From CAZEHO01 sp964511945 (GTDB taxonomy: Bacteria; Actinomycetota; Acidimicrobiia; Spongiisociales; UBA11373), in NCBI GenBank assembly GCA_964511945.1, contig CAZEHO010000038.1, positions 1-24,357 of the forward strand: 24,357 nucleotides of DNA, written 5' to 3'. The notes beneath the pieces were generated by a model that had not been told where the DNA came from, did no database searches, and saw only the letters and a list, made by a program, of their open reading frames with translations. Shown one piece after another: positions 1 to 8,136 of the stretch (positions are counted from its first letter, which is position 1; every line of letters starts with the position of its first letter). Both the position numbers and the translations under genes were made by a program.

Positions 1-47
1 GGTCTTCACCTACCCAAATCCGTAACCAACGTCCTGACCGAGTACAC

Positions 48-1355
48 CTAGTAGCACAGGTCGGCCATCACCGGGTACGGATTGGTGTAGGTGGTGCCGC
101 CGACGATCCAGGCGATGTGCAGATGGGGCACCGACGCATTCCCTGTGTCCCCGACGTAGCCGACCAGTTGCCCCGCCGTCACCCGGACTCCATCGCTGAT
201 CCCGGGGGCGTACGAGTCCATGTGTGCGTAGTACCAGCGATTGCCGCTGTCGCCGTTGACGTAGAGCCCGAGACCGCCGGCGTAGTGCCAGCTCGGGCTC
301 CAGATCGTCCCGCTCTCGACGGCAACCAACGGCGTACCGATCGGGGACATCATGTCGGTGCCCGTGTGGGAACGGCCGCCGGACCTCGGTTCTCCCCAGC
401 TGTCGCGGAAGCTGGTGGCACCGTCGATCGGGCAGACCATGGTCCCGGCCGGTGGTGGCGGTGGTGGCGGGGCGGCCGTCGTGGTCGTCGGCGGCAATGT
501 GGTGACCGTTGCCGTTGTCGTCGTCGTGTCGCCGCCGTCGGACGCCGCAGTCGTTGTCGAGGTGTCGTCCGACGGAGGCTCCGTGGTGTCCGCACCGCCC
601 ACCGTGGTGGTCACCGCCACGGTGGTGGTTGTCGTGGCCGCGGGCGGGCTCGTCGTCGCCGGAGCCGGAGGCGTTGTCGTTGTGGTGGTCGACGTTGACA
701 GGAACAGGGCCAGTTCGCGCTGGCGGCGTTCCTCCTCCTCGCGGGCGATGCGCGCGGCCTCCTGGACGTCCCACTGGCTCTTCACCTGCCGGTACTCGGC
801 ATCGGCGGCTTCCAGGCGGCTGTAGATGGACTCGAGCAGCGCCTCCATCTCCATTCGAACCGCCGCCTGCTCCAGGGAGGTCGTCTCCAACAACTCCTGC
901 TGCCGCACGTATCCCTTCCGCGCCGCCTCGAGCTGGTTCACGACATCCCGGTCGGTGGCCGCGACGGTGTCCAGGTAAGCGAGCCGCGCCGGGACGTCAC
1001 CGAAATCCTCGAACGCCAGCAGTGCGGTCGCCGACACGTCATTGGATCCGGCGGCCATGTACATCTCGGCAACACGCTCCCGGGCAGAGCGGCGGGCCAG
1101 GACCAAGTCGCGCTCCCGGGCGGCGAGATCGAGGACCAGTTCGTCGAGCCGCTGCCGGAGCGCCTCGTCCTGCAATACGGCCGCTTCGTAGCGTGCCACC
1201 TCACCTTCGAGTTCTGCCGATACCTCGCGCAGCTTCTGCCGGGCGGCTTCGACGTCCGCTTCGGTCACCTGCTGAGCAAAGGCCGGCAGCGCCGCGATCA
1301 CCAAGCCAATTGCGACGGCCGCCGCGGAAAGGAGATGAGCGGCCGCACGGGTCAC
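48..1355 (-). CDS. Secreted M23 (LytM-type) peptidase with N-terminal coiled coil
   Basis: Probable cell-wall endopeptidase or murein hydrolase activator of the EnvC/RipA-like layout, 435 aa. I chose the GTG start at 1353-1355 because it makes a 4-bp GTGA overlap with the upstream hydrolase gene and puts a signal peptide (hydrophobic run ending ALPAFAQQ) at the very N-terminus; the open frame continues upstream to 1403. Residues about 32-215 are a charged, Ala/Glu/Leu-rich coiled coil. Residues about 220-305 are a Thr/Pro/Ala-rich low-complexity linker, probably wall-spanning. The C-terminal M23 domain keeps all zinc ligands: HTGTD (H330, D334) and HLH (H411, H413). It is the last gene of a NUDIX - MBL - M23 operon. 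Substrate (peptidoglycan cross-links) is inferred from the family; with an intact metal site it is more likely an active enzyme than a pure activator. Confidence 0.9.
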   Translation of the reverse strand: MTRAAAHLLSAAAVAIGLVIAALPAFAQQVTEADVEAARQKLREVSAELEGEVARYEAAVLQDEALRQRLDELVLDLAARERDLVLARRSARERVAEMYMAAGSNDVSATALLAFEDFGDVPARLAYLDTVAATDRDVVNQLEAARKGYVRQQELLETTSLEQAAVRMEMEALLESIYSRLEAADAEYRQVKSQWDVQEAARIAREEEERRQRELALFLSTSTTTTTTPPAPATTSPPAATTTTTVAVTTTVGGADTTEPPSDDTSTTTAASDGGDTTTTTATVTTLPPTTTTAAPPPPPPPAGTMVCPIDGATSFRDSWGEPRSGGRSHTGTDMMSPIGTPLVAVESGTIWSPSWHYAGGLGLYVNGDSGNRWYYAHMDSYAPGISDGVRVTAGQLVGYVGDTGNASVPHLHIAWIVGGTTYTNPYPVMADLCY

Positions 1356-2152
1356 GACTGGGGCGGCTCCGCGCCGGGTTCGAGCACCACCCGCGACCTC
1401 CACAGGCCTGCCCCGTCCGGCACGGTCACGTACTCATCGTCCACGAGTTTGCGGAGATGCGCTGCGACTGATTGGGCGGCGGCGAAATGCAGAGCCCGAT
1501 CGACGTCCTGATACACCTTCTCGACGACCTCACCGACTGTCGCTGCACCCGACTGGAGCGCGTTGACGATCTCGCGCTCGCGATCCAGTCGGTGCTCGAT
1601 GTACTCGGTGATCACGACATCGGGATCCGTGATCGGATCGCCGTGGCCGGGATAGATCACCTCCAGGCCGATGCCGAGTAGACGGTCGAGAGATTCCATG
1701 TAGTCGGAGAAATCCTCGATGACCGTGCTCGATCCACCAATGATGTGATCCCCGGAGAAGCAGGCGTCGTCGACCACGTAGCACAGATGATCCGGGGAGT
1801 GTCCCGGGGTGGCCAAGGCGGTGACCTCCACGGTTCCGACGGTCACCTTGTCTCCATCGTCGAGAGCGACGTCCGGCTTGAATCCGGGCCCCGGCGACTT
1901 GCCGTAAGCGGGGACTCCCAGTTCCTTGGCGACCTGATTGGCGGCCGGTGCATGGTCCGGATGGGTATGCGTCACGAGGACGGCAACCGGTTCAAGTTCC
2001 TCGACGAGCTCACGAATGGCATCGATGTGCAGCTCAATCGGTGGTCCCGGATCGACAACGGCCACCCGCCCGGTCGATTGGATGACCCACGAGTTGGTAC
2101 CCGCCCCGGTGAACAAACCGGGGTTGGGAGCGAGCACTCGATGAACCTTCAC
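1352..2152 (-). CDS. Metallo-beta-lactamase-fold hydrolase (LACTB2-like)
   Basis: 266 aa, GTG start at 2150-2152 overlapping the NUDIX stop codon (GTGA). The signature HTHPDH (H62, H64, D66, H67) and further ligands H118 (TPGH), D135 (SGDH) and H170 (YPGHGD) form a complete two-zinc site. After the catalytic domain, residues about 195-262 look like a winged-helix tail, the arrangement of the LACTB2/beta-lactamase-like family, which includes an endoribonuclease and thioester hydrolases. The exact substrate cannot be read from sequence. It sits between a NUDIX hydrolase and a cell-wall peptidase in one translationally coupled unit. Confidence 0.88.
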   Translation of the reverse strand: MKVHRVLAPNPGLFTGAGTNSWVIQSTGRVAVVDPGPPIELHIDAIRELVEELEPVAVLVTHTHPDHAPAANQVAKELGVPAYGKSPGPGFKPDVALDDGDKVTVGTVEVTALATPGHSPDHLCYVVDDACFSGDHIIGGSSTVIEDFSDYMESLDRLLGIGLEVIYPGHGDPITDPDVVITEYIEHRLDREREIVNALQSGAATVGEVVEKVYQDVDRALHFAAAQSVAAHLRKLVDDEYVTVPDGAGLWRSRVVLEPGAEPPQS

Positions 2153-2880
2153 TGCAATGCCTCCTCATAACCGGGCTCACCCGGGAGTAGAACCCTCCAC
2201 GACCCATCCTCTCCCACAAGCAGGCGGGGTTCGACCCTGGGAACCGGGTCCTGTGCCTGTGCATAGTTCAGCACGTCTTGAACCTCATGGAATCCGGCGA
2301 GGAGTTCAAGGTGGCACCGTGTCGGGAATTCCACGATCCAGCGCTCGTCGTCGGCCATCTCCAGAGCAGCGGCGGCGGAGGTCCAGGCAGCGTCGAAGAC
2401 TTCCTGGTAGTCGGCAGCCGCTTCCGTCGATGCAGGGACACCGGCCACGTAGAAGCGCGTGTCGTAGCGCCGCGGCAGTCCCTTCGGGGTCACCCAATTC
2501 GACAGGTAGACCAGGCGGTCGGCGTCGAGGCGCAGATGGCGGGCATAAAGATCGGTGATGAGTTCCAGGTCGGTGCCGGTGACCGGGGCATCCGCATCGG
2601 CTCCGAGCAGCAGGCCTGCTTCCTCTGCAAGCTCCCGAAGCGCAGCCGACCGCCACGGCAGCTCCTCATCGGCACCCGACCAGGAGACCACCTCACGGAT
2701 CAGGGGACCGTCATCGATGTCGCTCAGCGCTCCCCCGGGAAACACCCTGGCGTTCCCCATAAACGGCGCGCTTCCACCCCGACGCACGGTGAGCACGTCG
2801 AAGCCGGTGGACGAGGGACGGAGAACGATGACCGTCGAGGCCGGGCGCACCGGCGGGTCCGGGACCGTGTCGAGCCTCAC
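2149..2880 (-). CDS. NUDIX hydrolase (NUDT19/CoA-diphosphatase-like)
   Basis: 243 aa from the GTG at 2878-2880. The NUDIX helix is visible as RELAEEAGL (REUXEEXGU core), preceded by PFMGNARVFPGGAL, a segment typical of NUDT19/NudL-like enzymes that cleave nucleoside diphosphates linked to another moiety, often CoA. An in-frame ATG at 2914-2916 would add 12 residues but would overlap the selA start on the other strand. The GTG is preferred because a TATATT box lies 6 nt upstream of it (minus strand), fitting a leaderless start. The open frame extends to 3207, but that part is antisense to selA and is not believed coding. First gene of the NUDIX - MBL - M23 operon. Substrate is unknown. Confidence 0.85.
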   Translation of the reverse strand: MRLDTVPDPPVRPASTVIVLRPSSTGFDVLTVRRGGSAPFMGNARVFPGGALSDIDDGPLIREVVSWSGADEELPWRSAALRELAEEAGLLLGADADAPVTGTDLELITDLYARHLRLDADRLVYLSNWVTPKGLPRRYDTRFYVAGVPASTEAAADYQEVFDAAWTSAAAALEMADDERWIVEFPTRCHLELLAGFHEVQDVLNYAQAQDPVPRVEPRLLVGEDGSWRVLLPGEPGYEEALQ

Positions 2881-2886
2881 GGGGGC

Positions 2887-2892
2887 AATATA
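2887..2892 (-). promoter_or_regulatory. Leaderless -10 box for the NUDIX operon
   Basis: TATATT on the minus strand, 6 nt before the GTG start at 2880. This spacing puts the transcription start at or next to the start codon. No clear -35 is seen. It sits in the 34-bp divergent region shared with selA. Confidence 0.5.
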
Positions 2893-2902
2893 CCGACGCC
2901 GG

Positions 2903-2908
2903 TAGGCT
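2903..2908 (+). promoter_or_regulatory. Leaderless -10 box for selA
   Basis: TAGGCT (TANNNT form) ends 6 nt before the selA ATG at 2915. There is no Shine-Dalgarno between it and the ATG, so a leaderless selAB transcript is inferred. Divergent partner of the NUDIX promoter. Confidence 0.5.
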
Positions 2909-2914
2909 GATCCC

Positions 2915-4243
2915 ATGGTCCCACGACCCCCTTCGGTGGATACGCTCGCAACCGATCTCGAGGGCACCGGACTGCCCCGATCCGTGCTGATCGGACTCGC
3001 TCGCCAGGCAATCGCCGATTGGAGAGAGGACCCCGACGGCGCCTCGCCCCACGTTCGGGCACGCCGGCTCGCCGCCGAACTGGCCATGCGGCGGCCGCAA
3101 CGGATCGTCAACGCCACCGGGGTACTCCTGCACACCAACCTGGGCAGGGCACCGCTCGCCTCAGCGGCCAGCGCCGAAGCCGCCGAGGTCGCAGCCGGGT
3201 TCAGCAACCTCGAGTTCGATCTCGCCGACGCCGCTCGCGGTGGACGCGGCGCCTACGTCAACGACCTGGTGACGACCCTCACCGGGGCCGAGAGCGCCCT
3301 GGTCGTGAACAACAATGCGGGTGCCCTCTTCCTCACGCTCGCGGCCATCGCAGGCGGCCGCGAAGCAGTGGTGTCGCGGGGTGAACTGATCGAAATCGGT
3401 GGCTCATTCCGCCTACCCGCGCTGATGGCGGCAAGCGGGGCGAAACTCGTCGAGGTCGGAACCACCAATCGGACCCGGGCCGCCGACTACGCCGGGGCGT
3501 GCGGGCCGGGCACCGCCCTCGTGCTCAAGGTGCATCCGTCGAACTACCGGATCGAAGGGTTCACCGAAGAGGTTGATTACCCGGACCTCGCCGCGGTGGC
3601 CGCGGAGGCGGATGTCCCGTTCGCAGCGGACGTCGGCAGCGGTCTGCTCGATGCCCGGGCCCCCTGGCTCGACGGTCCACCTCCATCGTGGCTTGCCGCC
3701 GAGCCGGCCGTTCGCCAAACCCTCGACGCCGGGGCCGACCTGGTCATGTTCTCCGGCGACAAACTCCTCGGAGGCCCGCAGGCCGGCATCGTGGCCGGCC
3801 GGCCGGACCTCATCCAGACCATGGCGAAGCATCCCATCGCGAGAGCCGTCCGGATCGATGGTCACCGGATGGGCGCCCTGGCCGCAACGCTCGAGCTCTA
3901 TGCAGACGGCCGGGGGGCGGAGATCCCGTTCTGGCGCATGGCGTCGCTCCCGGAGTCGATCCTCGGCGACCGCTGTGCAAGCGTTGCATCGGCCGTCGGA
4001 GAGGCGGCATCGGTCGAGGAGGGGCGTTCGCTCCCGGGTGCCGGGTCCGTCCCCGGCGAAGGCATCCCCGGTCCGGTCATCGCCGTTCGGGCGGCGCGGG
4101 CTTCGTGGCGCCGGCTTCTCACCGCCTATCCCCCCGTGCTCGCTCGCTACGAGGACGACCGGTTGATCATTGACCTTCGTGCGGTCGACCCGAGTGATGA
4201 CGGCCACGTCGCTGCGGCGCTGAGTGAGGCATGCCGGTCGTAG
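2915..4243 (+). CDS. selA: L-seryl-tRNA(Sec) selenium transferase
   Basis: 442 aa, normal for bacterial SelA. This PLP enzyme converts seryl-tRNA(Sec) to selenocysteinyl-tRNA(Sec) using selenophosphate. Visible hallmarks are RIVNATGVLLHTNLGRAPL (residues 63-81), NLEFDLADAARGGRG, the VNNNAGA block, and the PLP lysine in SGDKLLGGPQAG (K283). The N-terminus (PRPPSVDTL) lines up with the usual family start, supporting the ATG at 2915. It overlaps selB by 13 nt, so the two are co-transcribed and probably translationally coupled. selC and selD are not in the window. Confidence 0.97.
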   Translation: MVPRPPSVDTLATDLEGTGLPRSVLIGLARQAIADWREDPDGASPHVRARRLAAELAMRRPQRIVNATGVLLHTNLGRAPLASAASAEAAEVAAGFSNLEFDLADAARGGRGAYVNDLVTTLTGAESALVVNNNAGALFLTLAAIAGGREAVVSRGELIEIGGSFRLPALMAASGAKLVEVGTTNRTRAADYAGACGPGTALVLKVHPSNYRIEGFTEEVDYPDLAAVAAEADVPFAADVGSGLLDARAPWLDGPPPSWLAAEPAVRQTLDAGADLVMFSGDKLLGGPQAGIVAGRPDLIQTMAKHPIARAVRIDGHRMGALAATLELYADGRGAEIPFWRMASLPESILGDRCASVASAVGEAASVEEGRSLPGAGSVPGEGIPGPVIAVRAARASWRRLLTAYPPVLARYEDDRLIIDLRAVDPSDDGHVAAALSEACRS

Positions 4244-6057
4244 CCACTGCCGGGCACGTCGACCACGGGAAATCCACCCTGGTTCAGGCGCTCACCGGCC
4301 GCGATCCCGACCGGTGGACCGAGGAGAAGGAACGGGGTCTCACCATCGATCTCGGGTTCGCCTGGACGGTGCTCCCCGGTGGGACCGAGATCGGATTCGT
4401 CGATGTCCCCGGCCACGAACGGTTCATCAAGAACATGCTCGCAGGAGTTGATGTCGTGGACGCCGCGCTCTTCGTGGTAGCCGCAGATGAGGGCTGGATG
4501 CCTCAGTCCGAAGAACACCTGGCGATCCTCGACCAGCTCGGGGTCGACCGCGGCCTGGTGGCCCTCACCCGCGCCGATCTCGTTGATGACGAGACTCTCG
4601 AGTTCGCGGAACTCGAAGTTCGCGAACAGTTGGAAGGCACGACACTCGCCGATGCAGCAGTGGTCCCGGTGGCCTCGCCCAACGGTGTCGGGGTCGACCG
4701 GGTGGCGTCCGCTCTCGAGGTGCTGGTCGCAAGCTCGGAGCAATCCAGCGGCCGTACGCGGATGTGGATCGATCGGTCGTTCAGCATCAGCGGTGCCGGG
4801 ACTGTCGTGACGGGCACACTCGTCGACGGTCCGATCGCAGCGGGAGACGGCCTGGTGCTGTGGCCGGACGGGATCGAGGTTCGAGTCCGCGGCCTGCAGG
4901 CCCACGAGCAGAGCGTCGATCACATCGAGGCCGGGAACCGAGCCGCCGTGAACCTCGCCGGCATCGATCGCCACACGATCACCCGCGGCGCCATGCTGGG
5001 CCTCCCCGGGCAGTGGCGCCCGACCGGTCGATTCCTTGCCCGGCTTCGCACGGTCCGGAGCTACGGAGAAGGTCTCCGCGACCGCGGCGCGTTCCACCTC
5101 CATGCCGGAAGCGGGGCCTGGTCTGCCCGGCTGCGCCTCCTGGAGGGATCCGAGATCAGCGAGGCGGGGCCGGCACTGGTCACCGTGGACTCGCCGATTC
5201 CCTTGCGGGCCGGGGACCGGTTCATCCTGCGTGACGTGGGCCGGCGCAGTGTCGTGGCCGGCGGCATCGTCGCCGACCCCCACCCACCCCGGTCGGGGGC
5301 CGGGCTGCGCGATGCGCTCACCCAATTCGCCGACGCCGATGGTCCCAATGAGATCGCCACTGCCTTGCTGCGGATCAGGGGCCGGGAGGAGATTGCCGCT
5401 CTGGACGCCGACAGCGGTGGCGGCACACCAGAAGGATCAATCGTCATCGGGCAAACGGCCGTTGCCAAGGACGAAGCGGCCCGGCTCATCGAAGAGGCGA
5501 CCACCCTGGTCGACACGTTCCACGAGCAGTTCCCACTCCGCCCGGGGATGCCGAAGCCCGATATGGCAAGCCGTCTCGGCGTCGAACCCTGGCTTCTGGA
5601 CGCGCTGGCTTCAGCCTCGGATGTTATCGAGGACGATGGCGCCACAGTGCGCCGCAGGGACTTCGGCGGAGCCCTCCAGGAGGCCGAGACCGAGGCGAGG
5701 GATCATGCCCTCGAGACCCTGAGAACTGCCGGACTTGCCGTCCCGCGCCGCACCGAACTGGGACTCGAGGCCGAATTGCTCCACGCACTCGTTCGCCGCG
5801 GCGACCTGGTGGAGGTCGGAGACCTCTTCGTGTATCCGCCCGACACCCTGCGGACCCTGGTGCAGACCGTGAACTCCATGCCAGATGGCTTCACGGTCGC
5901 CGACTTCAGGGATGCGACGGGGATCACACGCAAGCACGCGGTGCCGTTGCTCGAATGGCTCGATGGTGAAGAGATCACCCGCCGTCAGGGCAACGGGCGG
6001 GCGGTCAGACGTTCGCCGCCTGACGGGCCAGCGTCTGGCGACGCTCAGTCTCGGTGA
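4231..6057 (+). CDS. selB: Selenocysteine-specific translation elongation factor
   Basis: 608 aa GTPase that delivers Sec-tRNA to ribosomes at UGA codons followed by a SECIS element. G1 is GHVDHGKST (8-16), followed by an ERGLTIDLGFAW switch region. G3 is DVPGH (58-62), and G4 is TRAD (113-116), the weak NKxD variant usual in SelB. After the EF-Tu-like domains 2 and 3, the C-terminal half has the winged-helix repeats that bind SECIS RNA; the last one covers about residues 545-600. Start ATG lies inside the 3' end of selA. The 3' end overlaps the convergent whiB gene by 53 bp. Confidence 0.97.
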   Translation: MPVVATAGHVDHGKSTLVQALTGRDPDRWTEEKERGLTIDLGFAWTVLPGGTEIGFVDVPGHERFIKNMLAGVDVVDAALFVVAADEGWMPQSEEHLAILDQLGVDRGLVALTRADLVDDETLEFAELEVREQLEGTTLADAAVVPVASPNGVGVDRVASALEVLVASSEQSSGRTRMWIDRSFSISGAGTVVTGTLVDGPIAAGDGLVLWPDGIEVRVRGLQAHEQSVDHIEAGNRAAVNLAGIDRHTITRGAMLGLPGQWRPTGRFLARLRTVRSYGEGLRDRGAFHLHAGSGAWSARLRLLEGSEISEAGPALVTVDSPIPLRAGDRFILRDVGRRSVVAGGIVADPHPPRSGAGLRDALTQFADADGPNEIATALLRIRGREEIAALDADSGGGTPEGSIVIGQTAVAKDEAARLIEEATTLVDTFHEQFPLRPGMPKPDMASRLGVEPWLLDALASASDVIEDDGATVRRRDFGGALQEAETEARDHALETLRTAGLAVPRRTELGLEAELLHALVRRGDLVEVGDLFVYPPDTLRTLVQTVNSMPDGFTVADFRDATGITRKHAVPLLEWLDGEEITRRQGNGRAVRRSPPDGPASGDAQSR

Positions 6058-6277
6058 GACCACCCCAGATGCCGTAGGGCTCCCGGATCACCAGGGCGAA
6101 CTCCAGGCAATCGACCTTGACCGGGCATGCCGAGCAAATGGCTTTCGCCTTGGCTTCCCTGCGTTCCCGTTCGTCCTTTCGCTCCACTGAAGACGGTGGA
6201 AAGAACAGATACGAGTGATTCCCGCGGCAGAGACCCCGCATCTGCCAGGAACGATCCATTTCGACGACGCCCGCCAT
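6005..6277 (-). CDS. WhiB-family [4Fe-4S] transcriptional regulator
   Basis: 90 aa. The four cluster cysteines are C17, C48, C51 and C57 (C-x30-C-x2-C-x5-C), followed by the GIWGG turn (69-73) and a basic ETERRQ tail. These are the defining features of Wbl proteins, which sense redox or NO and bind the principal sigma factor. The ATG at 6275-6277 has a strong ribosome site, GGGAGG, 7-8 nt upstream. It looks like a short WhiB1/WhiB2-class member, but the subclass cannot be fixed here. Its 3' end overlaps selB on the other strand. Confidence 0.95.
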   Translation of the reverse strand: MAGVVEMDRSWQMRGLCRGNHSYLFFPPSSVERKDERERREAKAKAICSACPVKVDCLEFALVIREPYGIWGGLTETERRQTLARQAANV

Positions 6278-6310
6278 TCGAACTCCTCCCGGTACGTCGA
6301 GCCGGGTCGG

Positions 6311-6316
6311 ACACTA
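6311..6316 (-). promoter_or_regulatory. Possible -10 box of whiB
   Basis: TAGTGT (TANNNT) on the minus strand about 34 nt before the whiB ATG. It would give a leader of roughly 27 nt that contains the GGGAGG ribosome site. No convincing -35 is present, so this is a weak call. Confidence 0.3.
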
Positions 6317-6358
6317 GACGGCGGGTTCAGAGGATGCCAGGAAAAAAAAGGGTGATGT

Positions 6359-7639
6359 TCAGGAGCTCTCGATCGACGCCGGCTCGACCTCGAGAACGAT
6401 GCCGTCGACGCCGGTGACTGTGATCGAATCGCCCTCACCGATACCCGCCGTCCGAGCCGACCGGGCCCGCCATCTGGCGTCGCCGACCAGGACGACTCCA
6501 TCCGGCGCAAGGTCGGAGGCGGCTACTCCGCTCTCCCCGATCAGGTGTTCACGTCCGATGGTGGCCGTAGCGAACCGCGCCCTCACCACCGTCGTCATAC
6601 CGATGCCGAAGAAGAGTGCGGCACCGAGCACCACGAGGACGATCGGCCACCACAACACGGTGATCTGCGGTCCGGCCTCGACGAACCTGAGTCCGCCGTA
6701 GAGCAGCGCTCCGGTTCCCAGCAGGCTCCGCCAACCGAGATCGTTGCGCTGGAAGTCCATCGTGTAGAGCATCAGCCCTGCCAGCGTGGCCGCCACCGCC
6801 CACCAGTTGGTCGGCAGCACCGCCATTCCGTACCCGGCAAGCAGTAGCCCCGCCAGCGCTACACCGGCGGCGACGCCGGGGCCGATCGCATAGAACTCGA
6901 AGACGGCAAAGGCGAGCGCCGCCACCAGCAGGAAGAAAGCTGCCTCGGGCGACACCGCGATGCGGAGGGTCCTATCGACCAGCCCCGGCTTGATAAACGT
7001 GACCTCGGCCGCAGGCTTGGTGACCTCGACGCCGTCTTCGACTTCGGTGCGCGCGGTGGCCAGCGTTGTGGTCGTGCCACCGGCCGCTACCCCGACCCCA
7101 TCGAAGCCGACGACCACCTGGCCGATCGCCGGACTGACGAAGTCGATCAACCCCGGGACCGTCCCCGTCACCTCGAATTCCAGGAATGCCTCTTCCGGCA
7201 GGTTCGGGAAACGATCGAGGACCGGCGTTGGATCGTCCGACTCGCCTGCGAACGTCGGTGCGATGTACCCGACCACGGCTCCCGGGGCGGCACCTCGAAG
7301 ATCCGCGGCCGCCAGCAACTGCAGCGCAGCGCCATAGGCGCGTGCCGGCGCTGGGCCGACCCACACCGCAACCGGAACCGGGGGGTCGGACACGAGTGCC
7401 AGCAGCTCCTCGATGTCACCGTCCACAGCACCCGGAGAATCGACCTGGAGGATCACCAATTGGGCGTCCGAGCTCTCGATGGCGTCGACGGCGAACCCGA
7501 CGAGCCGGCGGTCGATCGGCCCGCTGAGTTCAACAACGTCGACCGGGGGCAGGGCTTCTTGTGCGGCGGCCGGAGACCATCCGGACGCCGCATACCCGGC
7601 CAGCAGGAACAGCACGATGAGCAGTCGGCGGACGATCAC
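6359..7639 (-). CDS. NfeD-family membrane protein (ClpP-class domain, likely inactive)
   Basis: 426 aa from the GTG at 7637-7639, chosen because a signal peptide (VIVRRLLIVLFLLAGYAA...AAAQ) starts there and a TACCAT box lies 8 nt upstream. Domain order: signal peptide, ClpP/crotonase-like extracytoplasmic domain (about 30-235), a block of hydrophobic segments (about 240-360), and a C-terminal OB-fold NfeD domain (about 360-422, LIGESGVA...GVDGIVLEVEP). In active long NfeD proteases the nucleophile serine sits in a PPGASAASAG-type segment; here the equivalent stretch (VGPAPARAYGAAL, 94-106) has no serine. It is probably a structural or partner protein of membrane microdomains rather than a protease. 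The open frame reaches 8134, but the extra part is antisense to the receiver gene. Confidence 0.85.
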   Translation of the reverse strand: MIVRRLLIVLFLLAGYAASGWSPAAAQEALPPVDVVELSGPIDRRLVGFAVDAIESSDAQLVILQVDSPGAVDGDIEELLALVSDPPVPVAVWVGPAPARAYGAALQLLAAADLRGAAPGAVVGYIAPTFAGESDDPTPVLDRFPNLPEEAFLEFEVTGTVPGLIDFVSPAIGQVVVGFDGVGVAAGGTTTTLATARTEVEDGVEVTKPAAEVTFIKPGLVDRTLRIAVSPEAAFFLLVAALAFAVFEFYAIGPGVAAGVALAGLLLAGYGMAVLPTNWWAVAATLAGLMLYTMDFQRNDLGWRSLLGTGALLYGGLRFVEAGPQITVLWWPIVLVVLGAALFFGIGMTTVVRARFATATIGREHLIGESGVAASDLAPDGVVLVGDARWRARSARTAGIGEGDSITVTGVDGIVLEVEPASIESS

Positions 7640-7647
7640 GGCCGGAC

Positions 7648-7653
7648 ATGGTA
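7648..7653 (-). promoter_or_regulatory. Leaderless -10 box of the nfeD-like gene
   Basis: TACCAT on the minus strand, 8 nt before the GTG at 7639, with no Shine-Dalgarno between. This supports the chosen start. Confidence 0.45.
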
Positions 7654-7686
7654 GGAGACCGGGAGCACGACCCGTTGTGCGGCGAT

Positions 7687-7692
7687 TACAGT
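7687..7692 (+). promoter_or_regulatory. Leaderless -10 box of the receiver gene
   Basis: TACAGT, 8 nt before the ATG at 7701, with no Shine-Dalgarno between. It is divergent from the nfeD-like promoter within a 61-bp region. Confidence 0.45.
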
Positions 7693-7700
7693 TCCCGCTC

Positions 7701-8087
7701 ATGGCGAAAGTACTGCTGGTTGCGGACGCGGAATGGGTGATCAACGACGTCCGGGCCGCCCTTTCCGACCCCGCACACGAACTGGTCGAGGTCGCTGATC
7801 CGCGCGAGGCCGAAGATGCGTGGTACGACGAGGAGCCCGACGTTGTCGTCGTGGATCTCCAGGTGGGCTCGATGGGCGGATTCGCGGTCACCCGATCGCT
7901 CCGCAGTGCGGCGTCTGCGCTCAACGAGTCGCCGACACCGACCATCCTCCTGCTTGACCGGACCGTCGACACCTTCCTCGCCGGCAGATCAGGCGCCGAT
8001 GCCTGGCTCCTGAAGCCACTCGCCGCCTTCGACCTGCGCGAAAGAATCGGTGAGCTCACGGCCGCAGCTGCCGAAGCAACCTCATGA
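7701..8087 (+). CDS. Stand-alone response-regulator receiver domain protein
   Basis: 128 aa, just a CheY-like receiver with no output domain. The phosphoacceptor is D52 (VVVVDLQVGSMGG), the acidic pocket residue is near D9 (LLVADAEW), and the conserved lysine is K105 (ADAWLLKPL). The usual Thr/Ser switch residue at the end of strand 4 is replaced in LLLDRT, so signalling may be atypical. A cognate kinase is not in the window. It lies 49 bp upstream of the CBS membrane protein and may be co-transcribed with it. Phosphorylation is inferred from the family. Confidence 0.8.
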   Translation: MAKVLLVADAEWVINDVRAALSDPAHELVEVADPREAEDAWYDEEPDVVVVDLQVGSMGGFAVTRSLRSAASALNESPTPTILLLDRTVDTFLAGRSGADAWLLKPLAAFDLRERIGELTAAAAEATS

Positions 8088-8118
8088 GCCTTCGGCCTGA
8101 GGAGCCTCCGAGTACCTA

Positions 8119-8131
8119 CCCCCGCAGGGGG
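8119..8131 (+). promoter_or_regulatory. Small hairpin containing the ribosome site of the CBS membrane protein gene
   Basis: CCCCC-GCA-GGGGG, a perfect 5-bp stem with a 3-nt loop. Its right arm is the G-rich ribosome site 5 nt before the GTG at 8137. Folding would hide the site; a regulatory role is speculative. Confidence 0.3.
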
Positions 8132-8136
8132 CACCC

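Noticed and set aside
6278..6358. Search for selC (tRNA-Sec) in the gap beside whiB and other gaps near selAB
   Set aside because: No cloverleaf or long extra arm could be built from any of these intergenic sequences.
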